DNA of 64,000 nucleotides from Alternaria dauci (lineage: Eukaryota; Ascomycota; Dothideomycetes; Pleosporales; Pleosporaceae). The stretch lies in the NCBI RefSeq assembly GCF_042100115.1, contig NC_091277.1:1674001-1738000 (forward strand), given 5' to 3'. The position numbers and the translations under genes were made by a program. Below are positions 1 through 11,400 of the stretch, one piece after another. Each line of letters opens with the position of its first letter. The first letter of the stretch is position 1. The notes beneath the pieces were generated by a model. It ran no database searches. It had not been told where the DNA came from and saw only the letters and a list, made by a program, of their open reading frames with translations.

Positions 1-196
1 CCCTCCACAGAACAGCCGCCCGGTATCCAAAACAACGTCTTCGGCACCAAATCAAATACTGTGTTGGAACTGCAGGTGAACCTACCGACCAGCACGAACA
101 GTTCCACGTGCATTGCTTACACCGAGGACTCCCAACACTTCTACATCCGCTTCACCGTCTCTCAAGGTTGCTCCCGGAGAGGAAGACCCGCTAGTC

Positions 197-655
197 ATGT
201 CTTCAACGCGCAACACTACACTGCGCGAGATGACACACTCCTTCTGCCGCGCGTTGATATCGCCGCCTGCTCCTGCAGACCTCCTATCGCAATACTTTAG
301 CGATGCGCCCAAGATCACAGAGCACGGCCCTGAGTGGTCGCGTTCGCGGCTGCCTTTCTTAGCTAAGACCTTTTCTGGTCGAGATGGCTGCGAGGAGTAT
401 TTCAAGGTGATGACTGATGTACTGGACATGTCTTTGCCCGAGGATGCGTTCCCGGGAAAGGAGGGGTTCATTGTGGATGCAGAGGCGGGCATGGTAAGTG
501 TGGTCGGTAAAGGACATTTTACGAGTAGGAAAACGGGCAAGGGATGGAACGAGCAGTTCATTTATAGGTTTAGTGAATTTGATGAGCAGGGCAAGATAGG
601 GCATTGGGAGGTCTGGGCGGATCCATTGAGCGCTTGGGAGGCTGTTGGAGAGTAA
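197..655 (+). CDS. SnoaL-like (NTF2-fold) small protein
   Basis: Single-exon gene of 152 residues. The open frame extends upstream to 113, but I chose the ATG at 197 because the protein then begins MSSTRNTTLR, directly before the helix that opens SnoaL/NTF2-like folds; the upstream 28 residues are Ser/Pro-rich and look like leader sequence. Family features are the helix with LLSQYFSDAPKITEHGP (the usual pocket opening), a central GRDGCEEYF turn and a C-terminal beta strand with GHWEVWADPLSAW. Such proteins are small cytosolic folds, sometimes polyketide cyclases or isomerases and often of unknown role. No signal peptide or membrane segment is seen. No catalytic residues can be assigned with confidence, so the substrate is unknown. 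It is read away from the Ada-like gene, with 0.8 kb between them. Confidence 0.72.
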   Translation: MSSTRNTTLREMTHSFCRALISPPAPADLLSQYFSDAPKITEHGPEWSRSRLPFLAKTFSGRDGCEEYFKVMTDVLDMSLPEDAFPGKEGFIVDAEAGMVSVVGKGHFTSRKTGKGWNEQFIYRFSEFDEQGKIGHWEVWADPLSAWEAVGE

Positions 656-1483
656 ACTCCACTCCTTGAAGATATCGAATTCTACCAAATTCCGTACAGA
701 CTTTTGTACAATTAGGTCTACCAATACATCAATCAACATAAAGAGTCTGGAATATGAAGTTCACAGACGACATGTTGCACACACACGCTAGAGATTCCAG
801 TAGATGAAAGACGTTAGCGCGTCCCAGATGTGGGTCCTGTCGGTGGTTTCTGCAGCTTCTTCCGAAACCCTTCAACTTTTCTTCCTCAGCGCTTCTGCAC
901 CTTACCACCAACTCTCCAACACCATGGCGCAAGCTCTATGGAGTTCACCAGGGCCGCGCTCTCTCCGCCAATACTTCGTCTCTATTAGATGACTAATTTG
1001 TAGCTCTTGTTGACAGTATTATGTTTCAGAAGGTACGTTGAGCAGTTTCTACCTATCACGTCACCCGCACACTTGCGACGTGCACACAAAGCTCAAAAGA
1101 TGATATACATCGACCATTAAATACTTTAGGAAGAGCCGGAAAAGGTATGGCTAGCATCGACATATGCTACGCCGTCGCTGCTTATAACTCGGTCTCTGAA
1201 GAGCAACCTCACTTCTACATTATGGAATTCAGTTCTCGAACGGCTGCTGACGATGTAACGAATAGGCTACGAGATCATCTCGCAACGACTGGAACGAAAC
1301 AAGTGTCGCTGCACGAAGCACAAACGAGACGCGATGTTTACACGATGATTCATGATGAAGTCGGCTGGCAAGTGAAGGCCGATGAAATTATACATCATAG
1401 TGGCGTGAGCACACTCAGCAGCAAGGGCATAACGCACGTCTTTTTGAATGCATGCGCTCACATATGTGCGGATACTATGGATA
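656..1483. other. Intergenic, 828 bases, convergent gene ends
   Basis: This lies between the SnoaL-like gene and the 3' end of the Ada-like gene. An open frame of 160 codons on the plus strand from 1147 runs into the Ada-like gene antisense. It has no family motif and I do not call it. Nothing else is recognised. Confidence 0.5.
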
Positions 1484-2287
1484 CTATACTCGCAGGTCAC
1501 TCGACATGCTATTGCTGTCGAGCAACGCAACAGCATCTAGCTCAAGTGTTGACGCCGAGGGCTCCGCCTTCTCGTAGGATCCCGTCATTGCCGGCCCACC
1601 CACGAAGACATCGGCCGGCCAGGAAATAGACTGGTCGAACGCATAGTTGTCGCTCCAAGTCTCTAGAAAATCGCTCATGTCAAATTCGAGGTCGTGATGG
1701 ATCGTAGACGCGTGCTCCCCGGGCAGGCTGCTGTCGTTCATGTTTCGAGGACTTGAGTCTGTCCCCATATCAACTAGATCATTGAAGTCGAATATATCCC
1801 AATCACGCAATTGGTCCCCTCCATCTGCGATCGTCGTTGAAGTGGAAATGGTGTTGGGACTGCTGCGCTGCGCCGCTATATTTTTTGCGTACTCCTTTGG
1901 CGTCGAGCCTGTCTTGTCTTTGAAGATCTTGTGGAAGTACCGGGGCGTGAGGTTGACCTTTTTAGCTAGGTCTTGCAGTCTCAGTGAGCTGGGATCCTCG
2001 TTCTTCAAGGCTTCGTCGATCAAAACACATGCTTTCTCCACCGCTCGCTCCTGTGGGTCCTCAAGTATGGTATTCGGCTTGCATCTCTTGCAGGCTCTGA
2101 AGCCAGCTGCCTCAGCTTCAAATGGAGTCGCATAAAATCCGACATTTGCCCGACGCGCTAAACGTCCTGGACAGGTTGGTCGACAATAGATTCGCGTGGA
2201 TTTGACAGAGTAGATGAAATGGCCATTTGCGTCGGCGTCCCTTACTGTAAGGGCTCGCCACCGTGCAGCGTCAGTCGCATATGCCAT
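1484..2287 (-). CDS. Ada-like methylphosphotriester-DNA repair / AraC-type HTH regulator
   Basis: Single exon, 267 residues. Residues 8-72 match the N-terminal Ada domain, which takes methyl groups from DNA phosphotriesters onto a zinc-bound cysteine. The four zinc cysteines are visible: C35 and C39 in CRPTC, and C66 and C69 in CKRC. Residues about 85-140 form an AraC-type helix-turn-helix with LTPRYFHKIFKDKTGSTPKEYAK. The rest is an acidic, Ser-rich tail that could activate transcription (inference). Unlike E. coli Ada there is no C-terminal O6-methylguanine methyltransferase domain. The start at 2287 gives MAYATDAARWR, directly before the domain; the longer frame to 2608 adds unrelated sequence. 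The expected role is sensing and repair of alkylated DNA and induction of repair genes in the nucleus. It is divergent from the Mlh2-like repair gene. Confidence 0.85.
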   Translation of the reverse strand: MAYATDAARWRALTVRDADANGHFIYSVKSTRIYCRPTCPGRLARRANVGFYATPFEAEAAGFRACKRCKPNTILEDPQERAVEKACVLIDEALKNEDPSSLRLQDLAKKVNLTPRYFHKIFKDKTGSTPKEYAKNIAAQRSSPNTISTSTTIADGGDQLRDWDIFDFNDLVDMGTDSSPRNMNDSSLPGEHASTIHHDLEFDMSDFLETWSDNYAFDQSISWPADVFVGGPAMTGSYEKAEPSASTLELDAVALLDSNSMSSDLRV

Positions 2288-2889
2288 GATACAAACTCCG
2301 TATAGTTCAGCTACGAAGTCAGCATGGGTACATGTGTTTTGCGTAGTCGTGTCCAGAGCATACTTCTGCCGAGTAGATAATCTTGGGGTGTCTCTGGGGC
2401 GAAGAATCGTGAAGTGGTGCTGATACAACTGCAGCACTACCGACTCCAGGTACTCTCTAGGCGTGACGAAGACCGCGGTTCTGGAGGGAACAAAAGAATC
2501 AATTAGACATGTGTAGTGAACTTGACCGTGGCAACGAGCCATCTTAAGGGCGGAAGTGCTCGCGGGCCCTAAGGTAGTGCACGCTGTGATTGGCCAGTTT
2601 AAAAGCAATCTTGAGAGGCATGACGCAGGGTGACCTTGCGAATTACGAACGGGGTAGTATCGCGTATTGACCTGCGAACCACGAGATGACGTCCACGGGA
2701 AATGCGACCTTAATGAGTAGCATCATGGCGCACGCAAGCACGTTGCTCGTCGCTCGTCGCTCTTTCCGCGTCGAGCCCGGCTCCGGTGGAAGAGGTAGGC
2801 ACGATGGAGACACTCACCATAGGTCTCACTCAGTTTCAATTGTATTGCACGGATAAGACCTTCGCACGACCATTCTTACTATCATCGAC
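2288..2889. promoter_or_regulatory. Divergent promoter region, Ada-like / Mlh2-like genes
   Basis: A 602-base gap between two divergently transcribed DNA-repair genes. It must hold both promoters. I see no clear TATA box or repeated operator. Confidence 0.45.
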
Positions 2890-5800
2890 ATGATGGAAGG
2901 TCCTGACATCGTTACTGTACCCGGCATCGCGGCGCTTCCACCAATAACAGCGAGACAGATTGGTGCTGGGCAGGTTCTCATCGATCCCAGTTCCGTCGTC
3001 AAAGAGCTCATCGACAACGCTCTGGATGCACGTGCAAAGAGCATATTTGTGGATATTACTACCAACACAATCGACTCTATCCAAGTCAAAGATGATGGCC
3101 ATGGCATACCAGCTCAAGACCGCCCTCTTGTATGCCGACGCTCCTGTACCAGCAAGATCAGAGACTTTCATGACCTGAAAGAGGTCGGAGGGAAATGGCT
3201 TGGCTTTCGTGGCGAGGCACTCTCAAGCATGGCTGAGATGAGTAGCTCCCTGTGCATCACTACTCGAGTAGAAGGCGAGCCGGTCGCTGTGAAGCTCAAA
3301 TATGGTCGCGACGGTGAGCTTGCTTCGTAAGACTTCCAACGTGCTTACGTTTGGAGTTGGCTAGTACTAAACTATGCAGTATGGAACACAACTCCCACCC
3401 TGTTGGCACGACGGTCAAAGTTGCGAAGTTCCTTGACAACATACCTGTCCGAAAGCAAACAGCGAGCAAGGATTCAGCAAAACTACTGGCAAAGATCCGG
3501 CGACTCATGCAGGCCTATGCACTTGCCAGACCTACTACACGATTCAGACTCCGCGTATTGAAAGCGAAGAGCAACAATGGCGACTTCGTTTATGCCCCGA
3601 AGGCCGATGCGAAGGTCAAAGACGCAACTCTCAAAGTAATTGGCAAGGATTGTGCTCTACAGTGCGATTGGGCTGTTTTGGAAGCAGATGGCTTCGAGGT
3701 TCATGCTTTCTTACCCAAGCCAGGTGCGGCTGGACCAAAGATAGCTCATCAAGGAGCTTTCGTTTCGGTCGATGCAAGACCTGTATCGAGCAGTCGCGGT
3801 ACCATCAAGCAGATTGTTACAGCCTACAAAGACCGACTCCGCAGGTCAAATCCTTCACTTGCTGGTGTCAAGGATCCGTTCTTCTGCTTGAACATCACAT
3901 GTCCACACGGCAGCTACGACCCTAACATTGAGCCCGCCAAAGACGATGTTTTGTTCGACAACAGCGACCTGGTCACTGGTATTGTGGATAAATTGCTCAG
4001 AGCCTATTACCCTGAGGCTGCTCAAGAGGTTCGGAGAACTGAGCCTCCGACATCTGCGCAACAACAGTATGAAAATCAACCTAAGCAGCTACCAACAAGT
4101 CCCATTGGAAGCTCCATCACTGCTTATGGAGATGAGACTACCAGCGCGATCGAGGAACCTCCAATCACTCTGATGCAAGCGCAACCACGTTGGAGGTCAA
4201 GCATGTATGGAATCGACGAAGATGATCTACAGTTTCTGCAAGAAGACCATACACCAGTGATTGTAGAAGAGGAGGGAATCCGAGCGACTGAGATCTCCAA
4301 TCCGTGGACTATTGCTCGAATGAATGCCAAGATCAAACCAAAGCAAGTCGGCAGCCATGAACAGCTGCTAAGCCCAACCAAAGGCCAAGGAGATGGCAAC
4401 TCGGATCCTGGTTCTCCTGGTACCGCTGTCACTCCCCATCGGCCTCGCTCGTCGTTGCCTTTGACCCCTCAAACGTCGTCAAGGACGAATGTAGCGAGAT
4501 TTCCATTGGACGCACAACTGGAGCGAAGTATTCAGCATGTATCGCAGCCGAGTTCAGAGATCAGCAGCTCTGACAATACCACACAAGATAGAGCGGTAGA
4601 TATGCGGCGTCTTTTTGAGTTCAATACCTCTCCTTCCCATACTGGCATGTCAAATCACTTCACGCAACGCGAGGTTTGTTCAGCAGGCTCGCAAATGTCG
4701 GACTTCAATCAGTCAGCTACCAGCCCGCAAAATATGACTTCTCTGGGGTCTTCAGCTCCTCGCAGGCGTCGCGTCCAGCAGACCTACGCAAACAAGCCAT
4801 TTGCGCCACCAAATCGGGAATCGCATGAGACAGTGCTCGAAAAGCCTTTACCTGGCACACAGTCCTTCCAGCCAACTCATCATCAGCATGTGAAGTTGAA
4901 CCAAGGGTCACGACATTCTCCCACTAATTCGTTGGCGTCGCGCAAACCGTTTCCAAACGTAGCTGAGCGTACAGTTCCAACCCAACGTCACTCAAATGAT
5001 AACGGTGACATCCGTGACTTCTTCGGCAGCCATTCACAGCAGAGGCGGGCGCCAAGCCAGCGAAATGCCCCAGAAGTTGGACTTTCCCGAGCTTCTTCAT
5101 CAGAGCCACAGCCCCGCTCACAACGCATTAGAAATCGTCTACTGTTTGACGAAGACCGTGGAACGGGTGTCAATCTGCGTGGTTCGATCGAACAGTCTCG
5201 AACTTCATCTGTAGGGAGTCAGATGTCAGGGTTATTGGACCAGCAATCGGTCGGTGATGGAGATGCCCAAGCTGTGTTTGATCAAGACGGGAGCCGGTTG
5301 GGGCCGTGCAACACAACCCATCAGTCCCAGATTCATGATCATGACTTCCCTCGGTCGCATACTCACAGGCCTTCTGATATTCGAAGTAACCGTCCTTTCT
5401 TTCCCCAGAGGCCCTGCCAGGTAACCGCCACTTCAGATGCGCAGCGTCTCGACGACAACGCCGAGGAAATGGAGGCATACTTCAAGTCACAGGAACAACA
5501 GCACACCATCACTCTACCACACCCGAATGATGCTTCTTGCAGACAAGAACCTCGCATAACTCCATCCCACGAAGCCTCAAGAAAAACACTTTGCTCCAGA
5601 CGTCGCACCACTGACGCTCTAGAACGAACAAAATCTTCCAAATTACCACTTGAGCGCACACCTAAAGGTTTCCATATCCAAGACCTGATCTTGCCTCTTT
5701 CCATAAACATACACACAATCTTACAACAGTGTTGCAGATTGGACATGCGGCTTAATAGCCCAGAGTGGGGGTACCCAGCGGAAGATGCATACGTCAATCT

Positions 5801-6248
5801 CGGTGAGCCAGTGTCCAGGAAGGAAATTATGGAGTGGGTAATCAAGCTTGATGCATTACTGTGTGAGCGGTGTGAGAAGATGGGTAGCGCAGATACGAGG
5901 CATGAGATACAAGAGGGGATTCAGCGGGCGCTTGAGGCGAGAAAAGAGTCAGATGGTGTCATGCCTAGAGTTGAGAGTCAAGATGCAGTAAGTAGTGCGG
6001 TTGGGGTATGCGAAGAGGATGTGTTCCGAGGCGACGGTGATGCTAATAGTTCTGTCGTTCAGCTGCAGGCTGCGGAACATGAGAGGAAGGTAGATGATGA
6101 CGAGTTCGATTTCGACATGGAACAATTTATTGATCTGACAGGGGATGATGGCAGGCAGATCATGGAAACGGCTGACGATGGGAATACGGAGGTGGTAAAG
6201 AGTGAGTACGACGAAGATATTGAGGATGAGATGTTGATGGATCTATAA
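2890..6248 (+). CDS. MLH2: MutL-family mismatch repair protein, Mlh2/PMS1-like
   Basis: Exons 2890-3326 and 3380-6248, with a 53-base intron (GTAAGA...CAG, branch TACTAAAC), give 1101 residues. The GHKL ATPase motifs are in order: E39 and N43 in VKELIDNALDA, DDGHGI at 68-73 and GFRGEAL at 105-111, followed by the MutL transducer domain with FLDNIPVRKQ and PKIAHQGAFVSVDARP to about residue 345. The middle is a long Ser/Gln-rich linker. The C-terminal part has no DQHAxxExxxxE endonuclease motif, which argues for the Mlh2 (human PMS1) branch rather than yeast Pms1 or Mlh3. The role is a non-nucleolytic partner of Mlh1 in mismatch repair and gene conversion in the nucleus. A second ATG at 2893 is equally possible. 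The tail is strongly acidic. It converges on TRM5 with 95 bases between stops. Confidence 0.85.
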
Positions 6249-6343
6249 GAAGAGTGGAGGAGAGCGATGGAATTGGGGAGTCAGACTCGGCCCTAGCCCT
6301 AGCACCGTAACCTAGTAACGTATCCAACACAGTAGACAGAGCT

Positions 6344-7816
6344 CTATACTTGTCTAAAAGCAACTTCCTCGGGCAATCTAAAGCTTGCACAGAACATCCT
6401 CTTCTTGGGCGCTACGTCCCTTACATCGTATATATTCACATCCTCCATATCCGGTGTGATTGTTGTACCCAGCTGCCTGCTAACCTCCTCGCAGATGGCC
6501 TTGACCTCCTCTACATTGTCGTCGCTCTTTGTGGAGAAGCAATGTACGTGAATCATGGGCAGTTTCTGAGAAGTGTGAGGTGCGAGAAGTTTCTTAATCT
6601 CAGCAGCAGGGTAGCCGGGAACCTGGGCGTAGAGACCGATGAAGGAGGGGAGGAAAGTGATGGCGGAGGCGGGCAGGTTCATGACGTAGTGTGAGAAGAA
6701 GCGTGGCTGGACGAGCGTCTTGAGGGGCTCGGGTTGTTTATTCTCCTCTGGTTTGCTGCGGGAGAATTTTGTCTTAGGGTAGATGGCGACGGAGCGCTCG
6801 TCGCTGGTCAATAGATCGGCCGAGGCTTGACGGATGAACGACCCGCCATCGGTGTTGAAGGGACGGACAAAGTCGCCTACTTTGTTGATCTTGACGTTTT
6901 CGACGAGCGAGTTGTAGGATTCGGGGTTCAGGTCATTGGCCCAGACGAAACACTTCTTCTTTCCCGCTGGGATGGAAAAGGGCCCTACGCCGGCCATGAC
7001 GTCGCATATTGCCTCGCCTTCGCGGAACATGCTGCAGACGCGCTCGTGCTCGGTGTGCAGACGTGTGTTCCAGTATACTTTTGCAAAGTCGAACTTGAAC
7101 GTACAGCCCTGCTCGCGCAGTTGGACGTTCATGTCATCTGGTCCGTGGAGCACTTCGTATTGAAAGGTACGGAAGGCGTTCTCGGTGCCCACGTTGTCGA
7201 GCTTGTTGATGACAGTCTTGACCATGGGGTTCTTGTCTACGAGGACCGTGCCGATGAGGTGTTTGTAGGGCCAGTATCGCTCGCGGAGGTTCAGGTGGGC
7301 GACATGGCCGGCGAGGGCAAAGCCCTGGGGTATCTCATCGTCGTGTACGGACTCGGGTGGGGGGATGATGGCGCTCGTGATTTCCGAGTAGGTGAAGTAG
7401 TCGTAGTCGAGGTGCAGCTGGTAGGGAATCACGCCCAGCGTACCGTCCTGCTCGAGACTCTGCAGCTTAGGGGACCATGTCGTCCGATCTGCCTGGTTTC
7501 AGACTCAGTACTTCCATGTACCACCACCACGCTGTGACTCACCACCATGGACGACTTCGGGCCGCAGGAGCAGGCATTTGGTTCCCTTGGCCGCTCTTTC
7601 CGGATCCGGATCCGGTCTGATAGGGTCTACGCGGTTGTTTGGGAGCGTGTCCTTGCTGGCGGTGAGTTCCTTGCGGCACCGCGATATGTCCTTGGGGTTG
7701 AAGATGCGGGCCGCCGAGGTGGGGATGGTTTTTTGGAAGAAGGTGCGGTCCAGCACCTTCATGGCGCGGTTCACGGGGGGCGCGAACATGTCGTTGGTCG
7801 CGTCAGTCGCCGACAT
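6344..7816 (-). CDS. TRM5: tRNA (guanine37-N1)-methyltransferase Trm5
   Basis: Exons 7543-7816 and 6344-7488, with a 54-base intron (GTGAGT...CAG), give 472 residues. It uses S-adenosylmethionine to methylate N1 of G37 beside the anticodon of several tRNAs, which prevents +1 frameshifting; in fungi it acts in cytosol/nucleus and mitochondria. Family features are the D2 domain stretch FALAGHVAHLNLRERYWPYK, FDFAKVYWNTRLHTEHER, the Rossmann SAM loop ICDVMAGVGPFSIPAGKK, ANDLNPESYNSL and the NLPASAI motif in place of the usual NLP-A. The splice joins VVHG to DRTTWSPKLQ in frame. The start at 7816 is the first in-frame ATG before a basic N-terminal stretch that may aid mitochondrial import (inference). 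It is divergent from the kinesin gene. Confidence 0.93.
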
Positions 7817-8410
7817 TGGATTGTGCGCGTTGGACGAGTGTCGCGTGCTCTGGCGTGGTGTGGACGCGGTCGTGAAATAATACTATTTTTGTGGTGAGGA
7901 ATGACGCACTACGCAGGCAGAGTTGGGGTTCCCCAGCATTCCACACGCCAGGTACCGGCCGACGCATTCTGGAGCTGCCCCTCGCTCGCCCTGTGGGATG
8001 CGGTGGCCTGGCCAGAGGACATGGCATCCGCTCCACATGTTTGGATACATGTTCACCTGTTGACAGACGTGGCCGTGTCTCTGAACCGTGTCAGGGTCCC
8101 ACTGCACGGCGGCAGCCAACCTTCCAGTCCAAGCGCATTAGTGGGCTGCAGGGGGTCGACGACTCGTGCCGGGATCGCGTACCTAATCTTGAGCAGTGGG
8201 TGGTTAATGAGCAAAACAACAAATAATCTTGCACCACAACACGACCCCCCTGAGCCGCCAACACGCCCCTCCACGCCCGTCCGCCGCCGTCGCCGCCCAT
8301 GAAGACTCCCAGGCTCCGCGTCTGACCGCTGCATAGACCGAGCGCCCCGTTGCCATCTCCTTTCTCCGTATACCCCGGATTCCTTGGGAACAAGAGTTAC
8401 GGCACGCACC
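7817..8410. promoter_or_regulatory. Divergent promoter region, TRM5 / kinesin-3
   Basis: A 594-base GC-rich region between two divergent start codons, with pyrimidine-rich stretches near 8240-8300 on the plus strand. Open frames here are short and overlap one another on both strands; none is called. Confidence 0.45.
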
Positions 8411-11400
8411 ATGGCGTCTGGCGGAGGGAACATCAAGGTCGTCGTGCGATGCAGGCCCTTCAACGGCCGAGGTAGGCATCCCCTGGGAGCAAGGCGAGGC
8501 TGCGGCTAACACCACGCACAGAAAAGGCGCGCAATGCACAGTGCATCGTGCAGATGAAGGGCGACCAGACCATCCTCTCCCCTCCATCGCACACCGACGT
8601 CAAAGGAAAAGCCGCAAAAGCCGCCGCTGAAGGCACCAAGACGTTCGCCTTCGACCGCTCCTACTGGTCCTTTGACCGCGACGCCCCCAACTATGCCGGT
8701 CAGGACAACCTGCACGAAGACCTGGGCAAGCCGCTGCTCGACAATGCCTTCCAGGGATACAACAACTGCATCTTCGCCTATGGTCAGACGGGTTCAGGAA
8801 AGTCGTACTCCATGATGGGTTACGGCGCCGAGTACGGAATCATCCCCAAGATTTGCCAGGACATGTTTGAGAGAATCAAGGGACTACAGGCGGACAAGAA
8901 CTCGTCATGCACCGTCGAAGTCTCGTACTTGGAAATCTACAATGAGCGCGTCCGCGATCTGCTGAACCCCTCCAACAAGGGAAACCTACGAGTTCGAGAG
9001 CATCCATCCACCGGTCCCTATGTCGAAGATCTGGCCAAGCTCGTCGTCCAGTCCTTCCCCGAAATCGAGAACCTCATGGACGAAGGAAACAAGGCCCGTA
9101 CCGTGGCCGCGACCAATATGAACGAGACGTCCTCCCGATCGCACGCCGTCTTCACCCTTACCCTCACCCAGAAGCGCCACGATGTCGAGACAAGCATGAG
9201 CGGGGAGAGGGTCGCCAAGATCAGCCTGGTCGATCTGGCTGGATCAGAGCGCGCGCAATCCACAGGTGCGACTGGTGCAAGATTGAAGGAGGGCGCAGAG
9301 ATCAACAGGTCACTGTCCACGCTGGGTCGTGTCATTGCAGCGCTTGCAGACCAGTCGTCAGGAGGGAAGAAGAAGACACAGGTGCCGTATCGAGACTCGA
9401 TCCTGACATGGCTCCTCAAAGATTCATTGGGAGGAAACAGCATGACGGCTATGATCGCCGCCATCTCTCCCGCCGACATTAATTTTGAGGAGACACTTTC
9501 GACACTCCGCTACGCCGATTCCGCCAAACGCATCAAAAACCACGCTGTCGTCAACGAAGACCCCAACGCCCGCATGATCAGAGAACTCAAGGAAGAGCTG
9601 TCAAAACTGCGGTCTCAGCTAGGCGGGGGAGGGGGCGGGGGTGCCGGGGGAAACGGCGTCGTGGAAGAACAATATGCACCCGACACACCGCTGGAAAAGC
9701 AAATCGTCTCCATTACACAAGCAGACGGCTCGATCAAGAAAGTCTCCAAAGCTGAAATTGCCGAGCAGCTCGATCAATCCGAAAAACTCTACACCGAGTT
9801 GAACCAAACCTGGGAAGAGAAGCTGCAAAAGACGGAAGAAATCCACAAGGAGCGGGAGGCTGCGCTCGAGGAGCTTGGCATCAGTATCGAGAAGGGCTTT
9901 GTCGGCCTGTCGACACCCAAGAATATGCCTCATTTGGTCAACCTGAGCGACGATCCACTCTTGACTGAATGTCTCGTCTACAATCTGAAACCAGGCACGA
10001 CGACTGTAGGCAACTCTGATGTTGAAAACCAGACCGCTCAGATCCGCCTGAACGGTTCACAGATTCTTGCAGAACACTGCCACTTTGAAAATGTGGACGG
10101 CAAGGTGACTGTGATACCTCAGGAAACCGCTAGCGTCATGGTCAATGGCGTACGCATCGATAAGCCAAGGTTACTCAAGAGCGGCCACCGCATCATACTT
10201 GGCGACTTCCACATCTTCCGCTTCAACAATCCTCAAGAGGCAAGAGCTGAGCGTGCTGAGGTAGGTACAAGCTTACTCCGCCAAACCGTCACAGCCAGCC
10301 AGCTCAACTCTCCTTCGCCTGCACCAAGACCCGGTCACGACAGATCGTACAGCGCCATCAGCATAGCAAACTCAGACTTTGACCCCGATAGTCCCAGGGC
10401 AGGATCGCCTGCATTCTGGCAACGCGGTCGTGAGTCCGAGTTCTCTTACGCACGCAGAGAGGCTCTTACCGCCTGGCTCGGGCCTGATAAACGTATCGAA
10501 AATCTTCCAGACGAAGACTTTGAAGCACTATTCGAAGACCTCAGCAGGTTGCGCGAAACCCGCAAAGCCCGTCCCGAGAGTAGGATATTCAGCGACGAAG
10601 ATACAGAATCAATGTCGTCGTATCCTGTACGAGAAAAGTATGCTTCTGGAGGGACATTGGATAACTTCTCACTCGACACCATGCTGACGATGCCGTCTAC
10701 GCCGAGGCAAGACGGCAGTGAAAAGATGGAAGATATAAGGGAAGACATGGAAGACCAGATAGAAGAAAAGAAGGAGGAGTACAGTGCGAAACTCAAGGCT
10801 GATGCAGAAGCCAAAATTGAGCTGGAACAACTGCGGGCTGCGAAAGAAGAGATGCAGAAGCAATTGCAGAAGCAACAAGAGGCTTTTGCGCGCCAAATGA
10901 AAGAGCTTGGGCACGAATGGGTACCCGAGAGCGTACCCGAGAGCAACGGAGCAGCCGAAACCGAAACGACAGCTGCAAACCCCGAGCAGAATGAGCAGCA
11001 ACTCGAGTTGATCCGGACGGTGTTCAAACAGTGGCGGCGGAGAAAGTACGTCACTATGGCGGAGACGCTTCTGCAGAACGCAGCTATCCTGAAGGAGGCT
11101 CAAGTCATGAGTCAACAGATGGACAAGCACGTGGTTTTCCAATTCTGTATCGTCGATGTTGGCCATACTGTTCCGTCATCTTACGACTTGGTCAACATGG
11201 GCATCCCCGGCGAAGACGACGAACACCTCGACAGCCAGTCTAAGCCATGTGTTGGTGTTCGTGTTATCGACTTCAAGAAGGAAGTCGTGCATTTGTGGTC
11301 ATTACAGAAGCTACGCGATCGCGTACGACGGATGCATCAAATGCATCAGTATATGAACCGACCAGAATACTTCCAGCACTTTAATCCGGAGTCGCCATTC

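Noticed and set aside
1147..1629. 160-codon plus-strand frame near the Ada-like gene
   Set aside because: It looks somewhat protein-like at its start but overlaps the 3' end of the Ada-like gene antisense and has no family sign.
6827..7537. 236-codon open frame on the plus strand
   Set aside because: Antisense shadow of TRM5. It is Val/Gly/Asp-rich as expected from complementing a coding strand.
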